Assembly: GCA_950295325.1 (NCBI GenBank)
Contig: OX485807.1
Span: 40,578,440 to 40,642,439, forward strand
DNA from: Polytrichum commune
Taxonomy: Eukaryota > Streptophyta > Polytrichopsida > Polytrichales > Polytrichaceae
Direction of reading: 5' to 3'
Length of the DNA: 64,000 nt
Shown here: one piece after another, positions 22,039 through 34,169 of the stretch
Numbering within the stretch: position 1 is the first letter of the stretch
Layout of the letters: the number at the start of each line of letters is the position of its first letter
Program-made: the position numbers and the translations under genes
The notes under the pieces: model-generated
Database searches by the model: none
What the model was told of the DNA's origin: nothing
What the model saw: only the letters and a program-made list of their open reading frames with translations

Positions 22039-24147
22039 GGGTGCTAAATATGTCAAAAACAACTCTAATAGCTCAAAGAGGTAGAGATCCCACTAGGCTC
22101 CATGGTTAGACACGTACACCGAGAGCATGGACCCCCACTACTTGGGTTCATAAAGGCCATCGGTACCATCCAAAGTGTGGATAAGTTAAGAATTTTGTTG
22201 CATTGAAGAGAGTGAGATGTTGAGGATGGTCACCTGCTTTTGAAATTTAGAAAGATATGAAAGACAAACAATCATACAAAAGTACTATGTCCAAAAGCTA
22301 TTGTTGTACTTAACTTACCTCACTCCCAACTATAGTTACACATTCTCTCCTTTTATCACGATTGAATTACCAAAGCATATGTATATAAATTCGGAATTTC
22401 TACCGTTGTGGGTGCAAAACAATAGTCAACATAAGAGCTAAATTCTGAGACTTGCCAGAGACCATGTCGACATTGTTAAGGTTTCTTAGGTAATTAATAA
22501 TATATTCTCGACATCTCGGATGCAAGGCTCATGGATCACCCAACTCACAAGGGACATTGGGTAATGTTATCTGTCTAGTCACGAGAGAGCTTGCACTCTA
22601 CTCACATTTTTGTGGAAAAGTTGTTCCACCTACCTACCTACTTAATAAAGATGAGCTCCAAGGATTCAATCACATCCAAAATAGTTACAAAAATGTGGCA
22701 TTGTTATTTATGATCATAGCCTTCCAGCCACAGTTACACACTCAATCGCTCAATTTCATATCAGTAGCTTATGTATCAAAGCATAAAATGAATGCCTACT
22801 TCAGTTTGAGCATTGTGCATCAATTTAGTGCTTGGCAGAATTTGTTGTATCAATTGTCTAAGTACTTGAATTAACTCACCCCATGAAGGCCAAAGCAAAA
22901 TCTTTCCCAAAATTGCCTGAAACAATTTAATCAAATCCACAAGTTCACTAAAGAAAATCGGCACATATTATGGTAGAGTTGACCGTACACATGGAGGTTT
23001 TTGTAAAATTAAGATCATTAATACAAAGTTTTAGTTGTCCGCGAGTCCACAATTAGAATATTATAACATAAATGTGTGCGTTGATATTATTAGGCAAAGA
23101 TGATTGCGGAGACAAAAATATTTGCCTTGACTTTTAGGGGGTAAAGCGTGTGTTCTGTGAAGGTTAAGCTCCAATTATTATATTCCATCCAAAGCCATGA
23201 TAGAATAGTATGGATACTTCGGAAGGAAAGGAATGAACTTACTTTTCGTTAGCTTCACCGGCCAGCTCAAATTGTCTTCCAACTCATTCATAACATTATT
23301 CAGATCCATAATAGTGTATTGTGTGACTGGCAATATGCTATGGAATATTCTCCACATTCAAACCGAATGTGGTAGTATTCCACATAATATTGTCAGTCCC
23401 ACAAAACATTGTTATGGATGTGAATAATGTTATGTTAGAATGGCTCTTCTCGATCATGATTGATTTGAGTGGCATCAAACTAAAAAGGACTATGAACAAA
23501 CGTTGGAAGTTGCTCAACATGATTTATTTCTTTATGTTTTCGTGAATACTTGAAGTACGAAATAAAAGGACCAAGAGGCATGATTGGTCATAGGAGTGAT
23601 CTCATCGTCTAATGGATGGGCAAAGGCCCCACTACGGGTATTGTTACTTGACCATTGGGGAAGGTCCTCGCTAAAGGAGTTCCCCTCCTTTGAGCAATTC
23701 GAAAGAGAAGAGAAAGAAATGAAGAAGATAGAATGCTTAACTTGAAACCACACCCACACAAATTGTAAACTTCAAAGGCTTCGAATTTGCAGGCATTGTA
23801 GTTCTCAAATTGTGCTACCTCTTTCAGAATGGGTTGATCTGGTCCACTCGTTTAAAACTCGATCTAGTTCAAGTGTTTAGAATGTGACCGAGTGGTAGCC
23901 ATTATAAGAACACTTGTCCATTCCAATCGTCTGTTGTGATTTTGTTGTTGCAATTCATGGCAAGAAAATGCATAAACAAATCAATTTGGTTCTCAACCAG
24001 AGGTTTTTGGTTGCAAATTTGGGAGAATTAACAGCCAAGAAGATTTATTTATGTGTTTTTTCACCATGAGTTGCAATGGATGGTTGGAATAAGACAAGTT
24101 TTTCTCCTAAACAATGGCTTGAACCCTGGACTTATGGTAGTCACTTA
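20137..24147. other. Gene-free AT-rich stretch
   Basis: Four kilobases with only short unrecognised frames. An (AT)n microsatellite lies at about 22006-22034. Part of 20.9-21.9 kb is G+T-rich on the plus strand with repeated GGTTGGTT. No transposon termini identified. Confidence 0.4.
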
Positions 24148-24560
24148 TAGGGTGCAAGCATGGTAAAGTGGACTATTGTTGATTCATGCATAGGTTTAAG
24201 TGAAAGTGATTCAAAACTATATATTAACTTTGAATTTTGTGAAGAAAAAAATCATGAGCATCTAACAAACATATTGATCTACAAAGCCAAGCAATTTCAT
24301 TTTGACATAAACAATCTCAAGGAAAGTCTACATATTTTAGAAGATGGTGCAAGTGGTGTCCCAGTAGGTGATATTAAATAAGTTATTGTCTAATTTTTAG
24401 CATGAAATAAAATAACATTAAATTGATGGTTTTATACATAATTTGGTGATGATGCCCTCAAGTCTATGATGAATTCAAGGAATATGATAGAAATTCCAAC
24501 TACAAAATATTGAAGGTCATCAAATTTATGTTCAAAACTAGATTTAGCCAGATTTGATCA
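24148..24560 (+). repeat. Dispersed repeat R2, copy 1
   Basis: It shares GGGTGCAAGCA-GGTAAAGTGGA, AAGTGAAAGTGATTCA, ACAAAGCCAAGCAATTT and CTACATATTTTAGAAG with 54388-55000. Its downstream part (GATTTAGCCA) also matches 42785-43190, and an inverted relic lies at 55950-56045. A 73-codon frame runs through the front half but is not conserved as protein in the 54 kb copy, so the similarity is at DNA level. Confidence 0.65.
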
Positions 24561-24714
24561 CGTACAAAGTTTCTAAGTTGGCCCACCCTCCAAATTGGTC
24601 TTCAAAATATGGATTAGGCAAGCCATGAGGACCACATAGCTATACTTAGCACTAGGGTGTTGCACCCACAGTGTCAGAAATTTTGGAAATATCATGAGAA
24701 TCATACCACACTTA

Positions 24715-25937
24715 GGGGCGGTTTACACTATGGACAATGAAGTCGTCCCACGTAAGAGGTCTATTTTGCGTGGGACGACTTCATGGGACAACTTCCATGG
24801 TCCGAGTTACTAAAATATTAGTTTTCATGGTTCATGGGCCCTTCACTAGGTGTAAACCGAATGTGAACCATGAAGAATGACCATGCGGCAAGAAGTGGAT
24901 GTGCTGATTTTTTTAATATAAGCCCAAAAAAGGGCAGTTTTGGGGGAAAATGAAGTTTGAGCATTTTGTTGACTTCAATTTGCCTTCACTTGCCTACACA
25001 TGCCTTCACTTATCTTGTCAATTAGTTTTTTCTTTTTTTCACCTTAAAGTTTGATCATTCTCTTGTCATCTCTTGGGCTTCAACTGTCTTCACTTTTTGT
25101 TAAATATGTCGAAGATGTGGCTTGCAAATCTTCTCACAACAATTTTTACAAAAAAAAAATGAGCAATGCAATTGTACATGTTCAATGTAATTTACATGTG
25201 ACATGTACCTTGTGTTTCACTACACTAAATAGGATATTTAGTGTTTGATTATATCTGATGTTGTTACCACCCAACCTTCCTCAACACTAAATTTCAATTC
25301 TTTGATAATTAATGTTAGAAGATTTCCCATTGCGCTTCTTTTGACCACCCTGATCTACAGTCACTAAACAACTATGTATTTTCTTATTTCTTTTTCAACT
25401 GTATGTTTTAAACATTTTGGAGCGTGTAATATACCATTGGAAAGGTATTTTCAAGACCTTTCCAATGGTATATTACACGCCTCCAAATTCCAAACATTGC
25501 AGCTGGTAGACCAAAAAAACAAATCTGCACTTGAATTCTTGAGTTCTAGATGTCCCGCGTTGTTTGATGAAACACGTGTAAGCGGGTTTAAAGGGTAGGG
25601 CAAGGTATTGCTAGTATGTCTCATGGGCTATAATATAATTAAGGCACATAAAAGGTAGATTCATTAAAACATTCGTGAAATGGCATTTCTCTGACATGGG
25701 CCCTTGCCTTTTCCTACCAGACCACCTCTCTTGCCTCTCTCAACGAAAAACCCGTTGGACCATGTCAGTGCATTTATTAGGCCTTAAAAATTATATTTTG
25801 GGGACCTCAACCTCCGTGGTCCCTCTGCCATTTTTTCCTTAGTGTAAACCGAAGTTGTCCCGGGACAACTTCAAGAACCAATCAGTTGCCTTGCAGAGCC
25901 CTGGTCCAACTTCATGGTCCATAGTGTAAACCGCCCC
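24715..25937. mobile_element. Harbinger-like non-autonomous transposon, 1,223 bp
   Basis: Both ends read GGGGCGGTTTACACTATGGA inward, with similarity continuing to ATGAAGT, flanked by TTA on each side (24712-24714 and 25938-25940). Subterminal sequence repeats the theme (GTGTAAACCGAA near each end), and the left end folds on itself (GTCGTCCCACG / CGTGGGACGAC). No transposase frame is present, so it would need a helper. A strong internal hairpin is listed separately. Confidence 0.9.
25416..25487. other. Strong hairpin (small-RNA-precursor-like)
   Basis: Arms at 25416-25446 and 25456-25487 are almost perfectly complementary (TTTGGAGCGTGTAATATACC against its reverse complement with one extra base) around the 9-nt loop ATTTTCAAG. 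It lies inside the 24715-25937 transposon. It is a possible miRNA or siRNA source; transcription is unknown. Confidence 0.7.
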
Positions 25938-25940
25938 TTA

Positions 25941-28310
25941 TAGTGGGTCACCCTTGCAAAATGAATAGCAATCAGCTTGAGTATTGTTCATCTCACCAAG
26001 ACAACCCAACAGGTGGGATGAACCCAAGGTTCGCGTGGAATTTAATGATATGTATATTGAGTGCCAATCAATTGTTTATCAACATGTCCGCTTGTCGGCG
26101 CCCACTCAGCCAACCACTCGTGTGGGAAAGTTGACTAGGTCTACCCCCCCCCCCCTCCCCTTTTGTAAAGGATGCATAATGGGGTAAGCTTAGCAACGAT
26201 ATGCATGAGACCCAAGTGGAGATACTGAACATAATCATTTGGACAACCTCCCTTTTTGACCTTCCAATCATGTTATCTTAACAACCTAGATGAAATACAG
26301 GGGAAAACGACATTCATGCTAGTATATGAAAGTGATCCCGGAACGCCCCCTCAAGTGCCAAATGGTTACGAGCTCACCCATACGATGCCGGGCTAGGCGC
26401 CACTTCTTCGCCAACTTTGTCAACTTGCCCCCTTCTAAGCCACACGAAAGTGAGTGCTTTTTCCCCGCATCCCCTTTGCACTCCGGCCATGGAACAATAC
26501 TTATTGCGCAATAATTTGGGTTGGGGTGTGGCCAATGCCCACAAGGCTTGAGAAAGGGGTTTCGGTGTTCATCTAAAAGGCCCGCATCATGAACCTCCTT
26601 TCCCAACCACTGGTGAGTGAGCGAGTGAGCATTGGAAATGGTGGCACCTTTAACTCATACTCGGAAGCGTTTGTTAATGAATGTGCATGGAGTTTCCTCC
26701 ACGGGAGCTTTTGAGAAACTCATCATCGTTTCTCGGTCACTCACTCATCACACAAGGCGAGTGTGCGAGCCGAGCTCTCAATGCCTTCTCAAATGCACCA
26801 CGGACCAAATAGATAGATAGATACGTCGGTTTCTAGGGGAGCAAACATGAATGAAGAGTCTTTTCGCTCATAGGGTTTATGTTGCACTTTTTTGAGCATA
26901 ATTTATCCATGATTGGTGATGTTGCGTGTCGTAACTTTCTACGTGGGACTGTGAAGAATTGGTCACCTCACTCATATTTTGCCATGATGAAAAATGGTGG
27001 ATGCGATCTTCTTAAGGATCTTCAAATTTTTAGCCAACTTTTGAGCATCAAAATTTCTCGCTTTCCAACAACAACAAAAATATTTTGGGAGGAATGACAC
27101 AAAGGGGGATGTATGAATGAAGAGTCTCTTCGTTCATAGGTTTATGTTGCCTTTTTGAGCATGCCTTTTTGTATCATAGCGTTCTACGTGGGACCGTGAA
27201 GAATTGGTTACCTCACTCATGCTTTACCATGATGGAAAATGGTGGATGCCAACCTCTTGGAACCACTGAAGGATTTTCAAATTTTTAGTCAAGTTTTGAG
27301 CATCGAAATTTTCACTTTCCAGCAATAGCAAAAATATTTTGGGAGGAACGACACAAAGGGGGATATAATAGGGAACTTCAACACCTCTCAAACTTTTGAG
27401 GACAACCTTTTTGCTTCAGGGTGGTAGGTGGCGAATGACAATCTCCCAGACTTGCTTTCATCTGTTGGGTGCGGGTGAGGGGTCGATTCACTGAAGACTT
27501 TAATACATATAGCATATTGGTAGCAGAAAGTACATAAAGCACTCTTCATGTATAAATGCGACTACGTTTTGTTCCCCAACAACAAGCTATGTTTCAAGGC
27601 CGATTTGTTTAAGGATATGAGATTTATCATTGCAATTATGAATGTGATTCATTCCATATGGTCCTTTGGAATGACTACTATGAGCCTTTGTAAACCCTAT
27701 GCATAATTTTCTAGAGCCTCCATCATTTCCAATAAGGTAGAGGATGCTTAAAACAACCATGTGGCTTATTTATATATATTATTTGAGAACATTTGGATTA
27801 GTGGTATTCATGATAGGCTTGAAAAATTGGCTTGAAAGACATGGTAGAAGCAAAAGTAGTGCAAATTAAGTGTGGGTCATTGATTTGCGATAGCTTAAAT
27901 GTTGCTCTAGAGAGGGATTTGAGTAGCTAGTGATAAGTGACTTCAAAATTTTGTTGATATCCAATGGTTTATTCCTTTTTGATAAATTTTCAGTACCCAC
28001 ATACAACTTGACATTGATTTCCTTGTTTGGTTAATACAATACTTAGTAATAATCACTGATGGTCATAATATCATAGTCTATTAGAACGATGAGGTTCTTC
28101 TCACATCTTTATCACAAAGGTGGTTTCAACATATTGATGGTTCTTGAGTCATTGAAATAGATAAAAATTGGTGGTCACGGTGGGCTCCAAATGCGCTTGA
28201 TATCAAAGGTGGCATGAAAGCTCCAAGTTCGTTGGAACACGCCAACGGGGTTAACCACTCGTTCAAGTGAAGTGACTATGTAGATTCTGCTAAATAACCC
28301 TACCAACTCC
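25941..28310. other. Gene-free; contains a tandem duplication
   Basis: Only short frames without recognisable domains. Poly-C (about 26144-26154) and the tandem repeat at 26847-27364 are the visible structures. Confidence 0.4.
26847..27364. repeat. Two-copy tandem duplication, period about 266 bp
   Basis: Units at 26847-27112 and 27113-27364 both start ATGAATGAAGAGTCT and share CTACGTGGGAC, GTGAAGAATTGGT, AAAATGGTGGATGC and TATTTTGGGAGGAA, ending ACACAAAGGGGGAT. Open frames in unit 1 are not kept in unit 2. Confidence 0.88.
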
Positions 28311-28341
28311 ATGCAATGACAAAGGGAGAACCAACAAGTAC

Positions 28342-28573
28342 ATTGTTTTGTCTAATTAGTGTGGGTGTGAAATTCATGTGGGTTGGAATTTTAGTGTGGC
28401 TCACACCAACTTTATAGTACTTGCCTCCCCTCGAATTCTCATCCAAATATACGAGACAAAAAATCCCACACTAAATTTTCACATCGGAAATTTTACTGGA
28501 CCACTTCATTTTTCAAAATAGTGTGGGTAATTGAGAATTGGTGTGGCCCACACTAATTAGACCAAACAGTGGA
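28342..28573. mobile_element. MITE of about 232 bp with long terminal inverted repeats
   Basis: The left end CATTGTTTTGTCTAATTAG and the reverse complement of the right end CACTGTTTGGTCTAATTAG continue together into TGTGGG, with internal GTGTGG/CCACAC inversions. A clear target duplication was not found. It appears to interrupt a degraded hAT-family copy whose left end (CAATGACAAAGGGAGAACC) lies at about 28315. Confidence 0.7.
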
Positions 28574-28685
28574 GTTCCAAACGCTCCCGTCGAAGCTGAA
28601 GACTCCAGGGAAATCACCCACCATTCAGAAGAACTTACAGAGTAATCCTCGATTCAACAAGAAATTCTTAAAAAAAAATTCACAG

Positions 28686-29201
28686 CAGTGCCCGGGAAGT
28701 TCTTGGGCATGCAGAAGATAGTCGGTCCATATCCCAGGTGACATGTTGCCATCATCTTCCAGTTCCGCTTTGCCATTCATTCAGTCGAGGCATACTCCAT
28801 AGATTCCTCTAAAAACGATCCGTAATCCTCCTGAAGTCTCAAACAATGATCGGGGAGAACCGGCAGTTAGTTACAAATGAACCGGTTGAGTTTGAGAAAC
28901 AAGCGGTTGAAGTTCAAGACTGCAGGAAAATTACCGATCATTTTAGAGGAATGTAAAGAATATACCCCAATTTAATGAAGGAAAACCGGAGGATGTCAAC
29001 AACATGTAACCGGTTGGACTTGCAAATTAAACACATGGATCTCAACTGATTATTATGCATGCCCAAAAATCTCCCCGATCACCGGTCTCGAACCCCTAAA
29101 CCGGTTATTTAATTATCTCACAGCATGCATGGAACCGGGTTGGACTTGGAAACACTGGGATTTTTGACCCATTATGCCCTAAAACCCTCCCGGGACACCG
29201 G
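28686..29201. mobile_element. Older hAT-like MITE, split by a younger copy of its own family
   Basis: The left part (28686-28843) starts CAGTGCCCGGGAAG and matches the reverse orientation of the family (CTTGGGCAT, ACTCCATAGATTCCTCTA). It resumes at 29085 (GTCTCGAACCCCTAAACCGG) after the inserted copy. The right end CTCCCGGGACACCGG mirrors the left. After AACCGG the sequence switches to the forward-orientation arm (GTTGGACTTGGAAACACTGG), so both ends carry the same arm type. Confidence 0.65.
28844..29084 (+). mobile_element. hAT-like MITE, 241 bp, 8-bp target duplication
   Basis: It begins CAATGATCGGGGAGAACCGG and ends AATCTCCCCGATCACCG. Flanks are GTCTCAAA (28836-28843) and GTCTCGAA (29085-29092), 7 of 8 identical. 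The target is an older family member. No coding capacity. Confidence 0.88.
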
Positions 29202-29446
29202 CTCCACCAGCAGGGGGTGCCATTCTTGGTAGGGGCTGAGACTGTCAGGAAACGGTGGTGAGGAGCATTGAATGCCTCAAAATCTGTGAATCTACTGCTT
29301 GGGCCGTTTGCTCGAGCTTCGAGACAATCCTCTCACAGTTGGTAAAGCAGATGTGTGTGTACTATGTGTAAGTGAGCAAGCGAGCAAGGGAGTGAGTGAG
29401 TGAGTGAGTCACTCGGACTCCACATGGGTCCATGAGGAGCCGCTTA

Positions 29447-29953
29447 GGGCCACTTCACACATGAGATGGAGAGCCCGTGACCATTACGCTTCAAGCACTC
29501 TCATTGGTGGAAAAGGCGGGGCCGGTCCAAGTTCGCCGCTTCACACGAGTACGCTTGAGGGGCCAACGGAGTATGTGAATGTGAGATGGATGTAAAGTCT
29601 ACATGGATTCCTACGTGGCGTCGAATGGATCATGTTTCATGGTCACTTGGACTGTTTTCAAAAACCGCCTCTTGGAGGTAGGCCTATGGCAGAAAACCAG
29701 GAGACCATGGCACTTCGAATGCTCACAACCGTTGGTTTATTCTATCTTATCGTGTGTGAGGACCCTACATGAATAGAGATTCGTTGAAATAGCATTTGGT
29801 TGAGGGCCCAGTCACATACGACTTCACACTACACGTGAGGCCTGTGACCACACTACATGTCTTTGGAGGTGTCTTGGGATGGCCTTTGGATACTTTCTTT
29901 TGGGCTCTCACAATTTCATGGCCATGGCTCTTGGCTCATGTGTGAAGTGACCC
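29447..29953. mobile_element. Harbinger-like MITE, 507 bp, second copy
   Basis: Full-length relative of 18014-18511, alignable end to end (GTGGAAAAGGCGG, CATCTCACATT region, GGTCACTTGGA, CCTCTTGGAGGTAGG). Ends are GGGCCACTTCACACATGAG and ...CATGTGTGAAGTGACCC, with TTA on both sides (29444-29446, 29954-29956). Confidence 0.9.
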
Positions 29954-29979
29954 TTATATACGTTCTAGGTAGTGTATAT

Positions 29980-30208
29980 CAATGATCGGGGAGAACCGGC
30001 GGTTAGTTACAAATGAACCGGTTGAGTTTGAGAAATAACCGGTTGAAGTTCAAGACTGCAAGAATATTACCGATCATTGTAGAGGAATCTATAGAAGAAT
30101 ATGCCCCAATTTCATAAAGGAAAACCGGAGAATGTCAACATGTAACCGGTTGGACTTGCAAACACATGGATCTTAACCGGTTATGCCCAAAAATCTCCCC
30201 GATCACTG
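29980..30208 (+). mobile_element. hAT-like MITE, 229 bp, perfect 8-bp target duplication
   Basis: It starts CAATGATCGGGGAGAACCGG and ends CTCCCCGATCACTG, flanked by GTGTATAT on both sides (29972-29979, 30209-30216). This is the best-preserved copy and defines the family's boundaries. It inserted only 26 bp beyond the Harbinger-like MITE. Confidence 0.93.
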
Positions 30209-30438
30209 GTGTATATGGTAAAATTTGTTACCAGAATACAAGCTAACATCGCATTGACAAAAGAGAAAGTTCAGTACATGTGGATGGGGCTCTGACTTGT
30301 AGCCTGCGTTGTGTATGGTGAAAGGACACAATATGCCGTGTCTCGGGGTTCGTGGTATTTATGTAAACTCATCCAAGTGTAAACAAGTTCCTTACATGAT
30401 GTTGAGGGTTGGTTCAGTCATTACCAACACATCTGAGT

Positions 30439-30469
30439 CCTAGTGACGCAAGTGTCTTGCGTCACTAGG
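30439..30469. other. Perfect 14-bp hairpin
   Basis: CCTAGTGACGCAAG, loop TGT, then its exact reverse complement CTTGCGTCACTAGG. Isolated; no adjacent gene for which it could be a terminator. Confidence 0.8.
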
Positions 30470-31654
30470 AAATTGTCTTGTGGCGATGGGAAGCATGTAA
30501 AATATATCATAGGGATAGATTTTCATGTTCTTTTCGTCGACATAGGATGTTTGCGTAGGGCTTGTATGTTGGTAGTGATTGCAAACGAGACTCATTAGAA
30601 TAGTTTGGGGATTTTGATGTCATTTTTAGGGTCATTAAACACATCCCAAAAAGAACCAGTTGCGAGTTTTTTAGGATGGTCAACGCACTGCGTTTTTCTC
30701 CTTCCCAGTGGATGAGTTTTACGTAGACACCATGCATGGTTCCCTGGCCATGTGTAATTATCATACATTGTAGGCATATGCCAAATCAACACAATAGTAG
30801 AAGGTAGAAGAAAGGATTAGAAAAGGATGGGAGGCAAAGAAAGTTAGCGATTTGACTCATGGTTGAGTTCACTGACCATTTCGACTAAATATTCTTAGCT
30901 CATGGCCTTTGAGAGTACTTTTACCTCATGGTGGATTTTTGATGATAAATATCTATGAGAATTTATTGTGTTAGCTAATAGTTCCATGTGTTTATTATTC
31001 CTTGATTATTTTATCACCTCTTGTATCCCCCCCCCCTTACTAGAACACATGGTCATAAATCTTGGATCTTCAATCTCAGGGTGGCAACTCTTAGAACAAT
31101 CACTTCTAAAGCACCAATAACACTTCTATTCAATTGATCATTTGTTCTTTCACAAGTACGGTTCTTTTTTTTTGAAAAGAGGGCATTGAGAGGAAACTAT
31201 TGATACGATTTGTATCCGGATTATAAATGTTAGTTTCACAAGTATTTTAAAAAAAAAATCTAAATAGGGGCCATCATCTATCCCATCGGTGTTGTACGTC
31301 ACTTCTAAGGAAACTTGTGAAGTTTCTTAGAATTTATAATCTTGAGAATGTTTATAATGCAAAAGTTTGCTCCAAAAAAATTCTTTGTGGAAATAGTTTA
31401 ATAACTCCAAGACAAGTTCTAAAGACGGTGCCCCCATGTGAGTGATGCAAATAATTGTCGCCGTAGGGCTTCAATGAACGTAGTAAACCTACATAAGACT
31501 TAATATTCTATTTTACCTTAAAGGAAGGGAGGGAGGAACAAGAGGAGGAAATTAGGAGGAGAGAGAAGAGGAGAGAGAAGGTGGGAAGGTACCACTTACT
31601 TGGTTTTGTTAGACTCGACTACACTAATTATCGCAATTGGCGTGTGCTGCAATT
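30470..31654. other. Gene-free
   Basis: Short frames on the minus strand at 30507-30792 show no domain. Poly-C at about 31028-31036 and a purine-rich tract (GGAGGA..., about 31525-31590). Confidence 0.4.
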
Positions 31655-31843
31655 CAGAGTTACGCAATGCTATAAGCATATGACAAGAATGTAATATTGT
31701 ACCAAACAAAATCACTTATGTTCTATAATGTCCGAACAACCTGGTGAACTTTCGTGAGTAAAAAATCGCACTCCGGAGTAAAGACGTTACTGCACCACAC
31801 AACTCCGAAGAGTAGCGCGCACCGGTTGGGACGATCAGTGTAT
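31655..31843 (+). repeat. Dispersed repeat R3, copy 2
   Basis: It shares GAGTTACGCAATGCTATAA, TATGTTCTATAATGTCCGAA, GAACTTTCGTGAGT and the terminal GGTTGGGACGATCAGTGTA with the 45.4 kb copy. Confidence 0.65.
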
Positions 31844-33621
31844 TCATCTCTCAACCGATGTGGCACCTCTACAGAATTCTCATTCTCTCAACACATTGCT
31901 CACGGGACATCTTTAATGGGAGTCCACTATTAAAAAAGCAGACTCAGGCCGGTTACCATGCATATATATATATACTCACATACCCAATGTACATTGTACA
32001 GGGAAATAATCGACATTTCACGAAAATCGCCAAAAAGCTGGGGCAGTAAAGTTAATTAAGTAACTGTGCATGGGGCTCTGATCGTTTCGCAGCCTAATTA
32101 ATATGAGAGTATGTGCAATTCTCTTCACCTAATTGAATCGCGTTGTAAAATTTCGTAACTGCTGGAGTAATTAATTAACCGACATTGGCATGACAATAAG
32201 AAAAGGTTGTGACAGTGAAGTTAAGTGTAAGTTATGTGTGCATGCATGGGGCTTCTGATGCGCTCGCTCCTCCTCAGTGGATTTGGCAGCCTGCAGTAAA
32301 AGTATTTGGGTGTGATAAGCTTAAATTATGAGAAACGCTTTGCGCGTCAACTCATGTCATTGGGTGTGTCAGTCAGTGGCTTCCATGCGACTGGTCACTC
32401 ACGCCTAGCTAGCTAGCTAAGTGGGGGCTCCTCAATCACTCGACCTCATGGAACTTCTTGCTTGCTGCTTCAATTCTATCTTCTTCTTCCTTCTTTGCGA
32501 AGCTGGCCGGGAGGAATTAATTTGCCCTAACTTATTATGCATGCGAGCGAGCGCGTTATTTATTAATGTAGGTGGTATAGTAGTGAGACAAAATTCACAA
32601 ACACCAAGGCCCGGCCAAAAGGTACTGAGACAGCTTTCTTCGGTGGGGGGGAAGCGCTAGCTCTGGGGTCTGGACTCTCTGGACAGTCAACTCCTCACAA
32701 GCACGAAGAGCTAACGTGTATGCTCGATTCGCCACTAACATTAGCAGCACGCCTAATTCTGATACTTATCTAAATTCGACGACTTCTTATTTGCCATTCG
32801 TGTGTGGTTAGCAGCTGTGGATCTAAGGACAGGCATCCAAAATAAGTGTGTTCAAAAGATATCGTAATATGTATGTACATGCTCGAGCTGTGTCAACTAT
32901 GCGGGTTATTTGTGAAGTACAGCAGATGAAACCATGGGTTTAGTCCCCACACCCTAGGTTTATGAGAAGTAACACAAAGTCATCTAAAGTGTTTTTGAGG
33001 GTTAAATTACCACACACGAAGAGTGGTGTCGGGTTTGTTAGAACCGGTTTTTTTAGCTTGTCTTGGTGGGATGGGTGGGTCAAGCTAGCCTTGCATAGGC
33101 AGATCCGGGATTCAAGATAACATGTCCCATGCACGTATCTTGGTTTAGATCTTGGAATGCTCTCAAAGTTTGAGAGGTGGAAAGAGGAGGTCCCCAAAGT
33201 TTCACCCAGGTTTTAAAATAGGCTTTGGTACAAATGGACCTAATGAGCTCGTAATGTAAAGTTCTCTTAAAGAAGGATGGAACCCATGTTTGCTTTCGTT
33301 CCTCTGTGAGAGACTTTATGGAAAACCGTATCCTAGACTCAACAATCAACACACAATTGGGAATTGGGAATTGGGAGGGGGGAGGGGGGAGGGGATACTA
33401 TGAATTATGGTTCTTTGGCCATCACCTTTGAAATGTCATATGTAAGTGCCAAGTTTCTTTGCAATTGAACTGACATTTCCTTTCACATTCACGGGGTAGC
33501 TAAAATTGAGTGTTTGCGTATGAGAGTTTTGTTTTATAATGAACATGAAGTAATACTCATTTAAGACCATCTACTTCAAGTATACAAAAGGTAAGAATGT
33601 TTATCAACAAGTAAGTTAGTA
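31844..33621. other. Gene-free
   Basis: No supported coding sequence; minor (TA)n at about 31962-31974 and GGGGGGAGGGGGGAGG at about 33376-33392. Confidence 0.4.
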
Positions 33622-34015
33622 AGGTCGAGGCATGCATAGTCGACTAGGTCCATTTAACCGCTCACTAGGGTCATGTAATGCCAACATAAATGGGATCTAT
33701 ATTTTTTAGGCAAACAAAGTTAAACATTGTGTGTTGGTGGCTTGTAATTGATTACGCTCATAAAATTTTTGACAATTGTCGAAGCCAAAAAGTAGCATTG
33801 AGATGTCCGGTTATGGGTCAACCTATAAATTGACTATGTGCCACCCAAAATTCACGCTTCGAGATTTGCAACAATTTCCATATTCATGAATTCTTCTAAA
33901 AACTATCACATTCTCCTTAGAATTTGTTTCTCTATACAAAAAAAATAATTCCCAGCTATTACTCCTCCTAAACAGATGCAAACTCTCTTATTGTATCAGT
34001 TATAGATGCCTCAAG
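33622..34015 (+). repeat. Dispersed repeat R1, copy B (empty site for the 18.0-kb MITE)
   Basis: It aligns with copy A from AAGGTCGAGGCA to AACTCTCTTATT. At 33956-33965 it reads GCTATTACTCC without interruption, which is the pre-insertion state of the TTA site occupied at 18014-18511. Confidence 0.75.
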
Positions 34016-34169
34016 AAGAAGAAAAGAAAAATTACGCCCATATCTAAATACCGGCATGAATTAGAGCCCGTTGGTCTTATGCTGATCACGGTATCATGTG
34101 ATGCAGCAAGAGATTCATGCCTCTATTAGGAGGTGGGCTCTTGGTAGGTGTAATATTAATCCAATTTCA

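Noticed and set aside
24160-24381. 73-codon frame (LSESDSK... region) that recurs near 54.4 and 56.0 kb
   Set aside because: The recurrence is DNA-level repeat R2; the other copies have stops and shifts in this frame, so it is not a conserved protein.
26847-27364. CRISPR-like or satellite array
   Set aside because: Only two long units with no spacers; a simple tandem duplication in a plant nuclear context.
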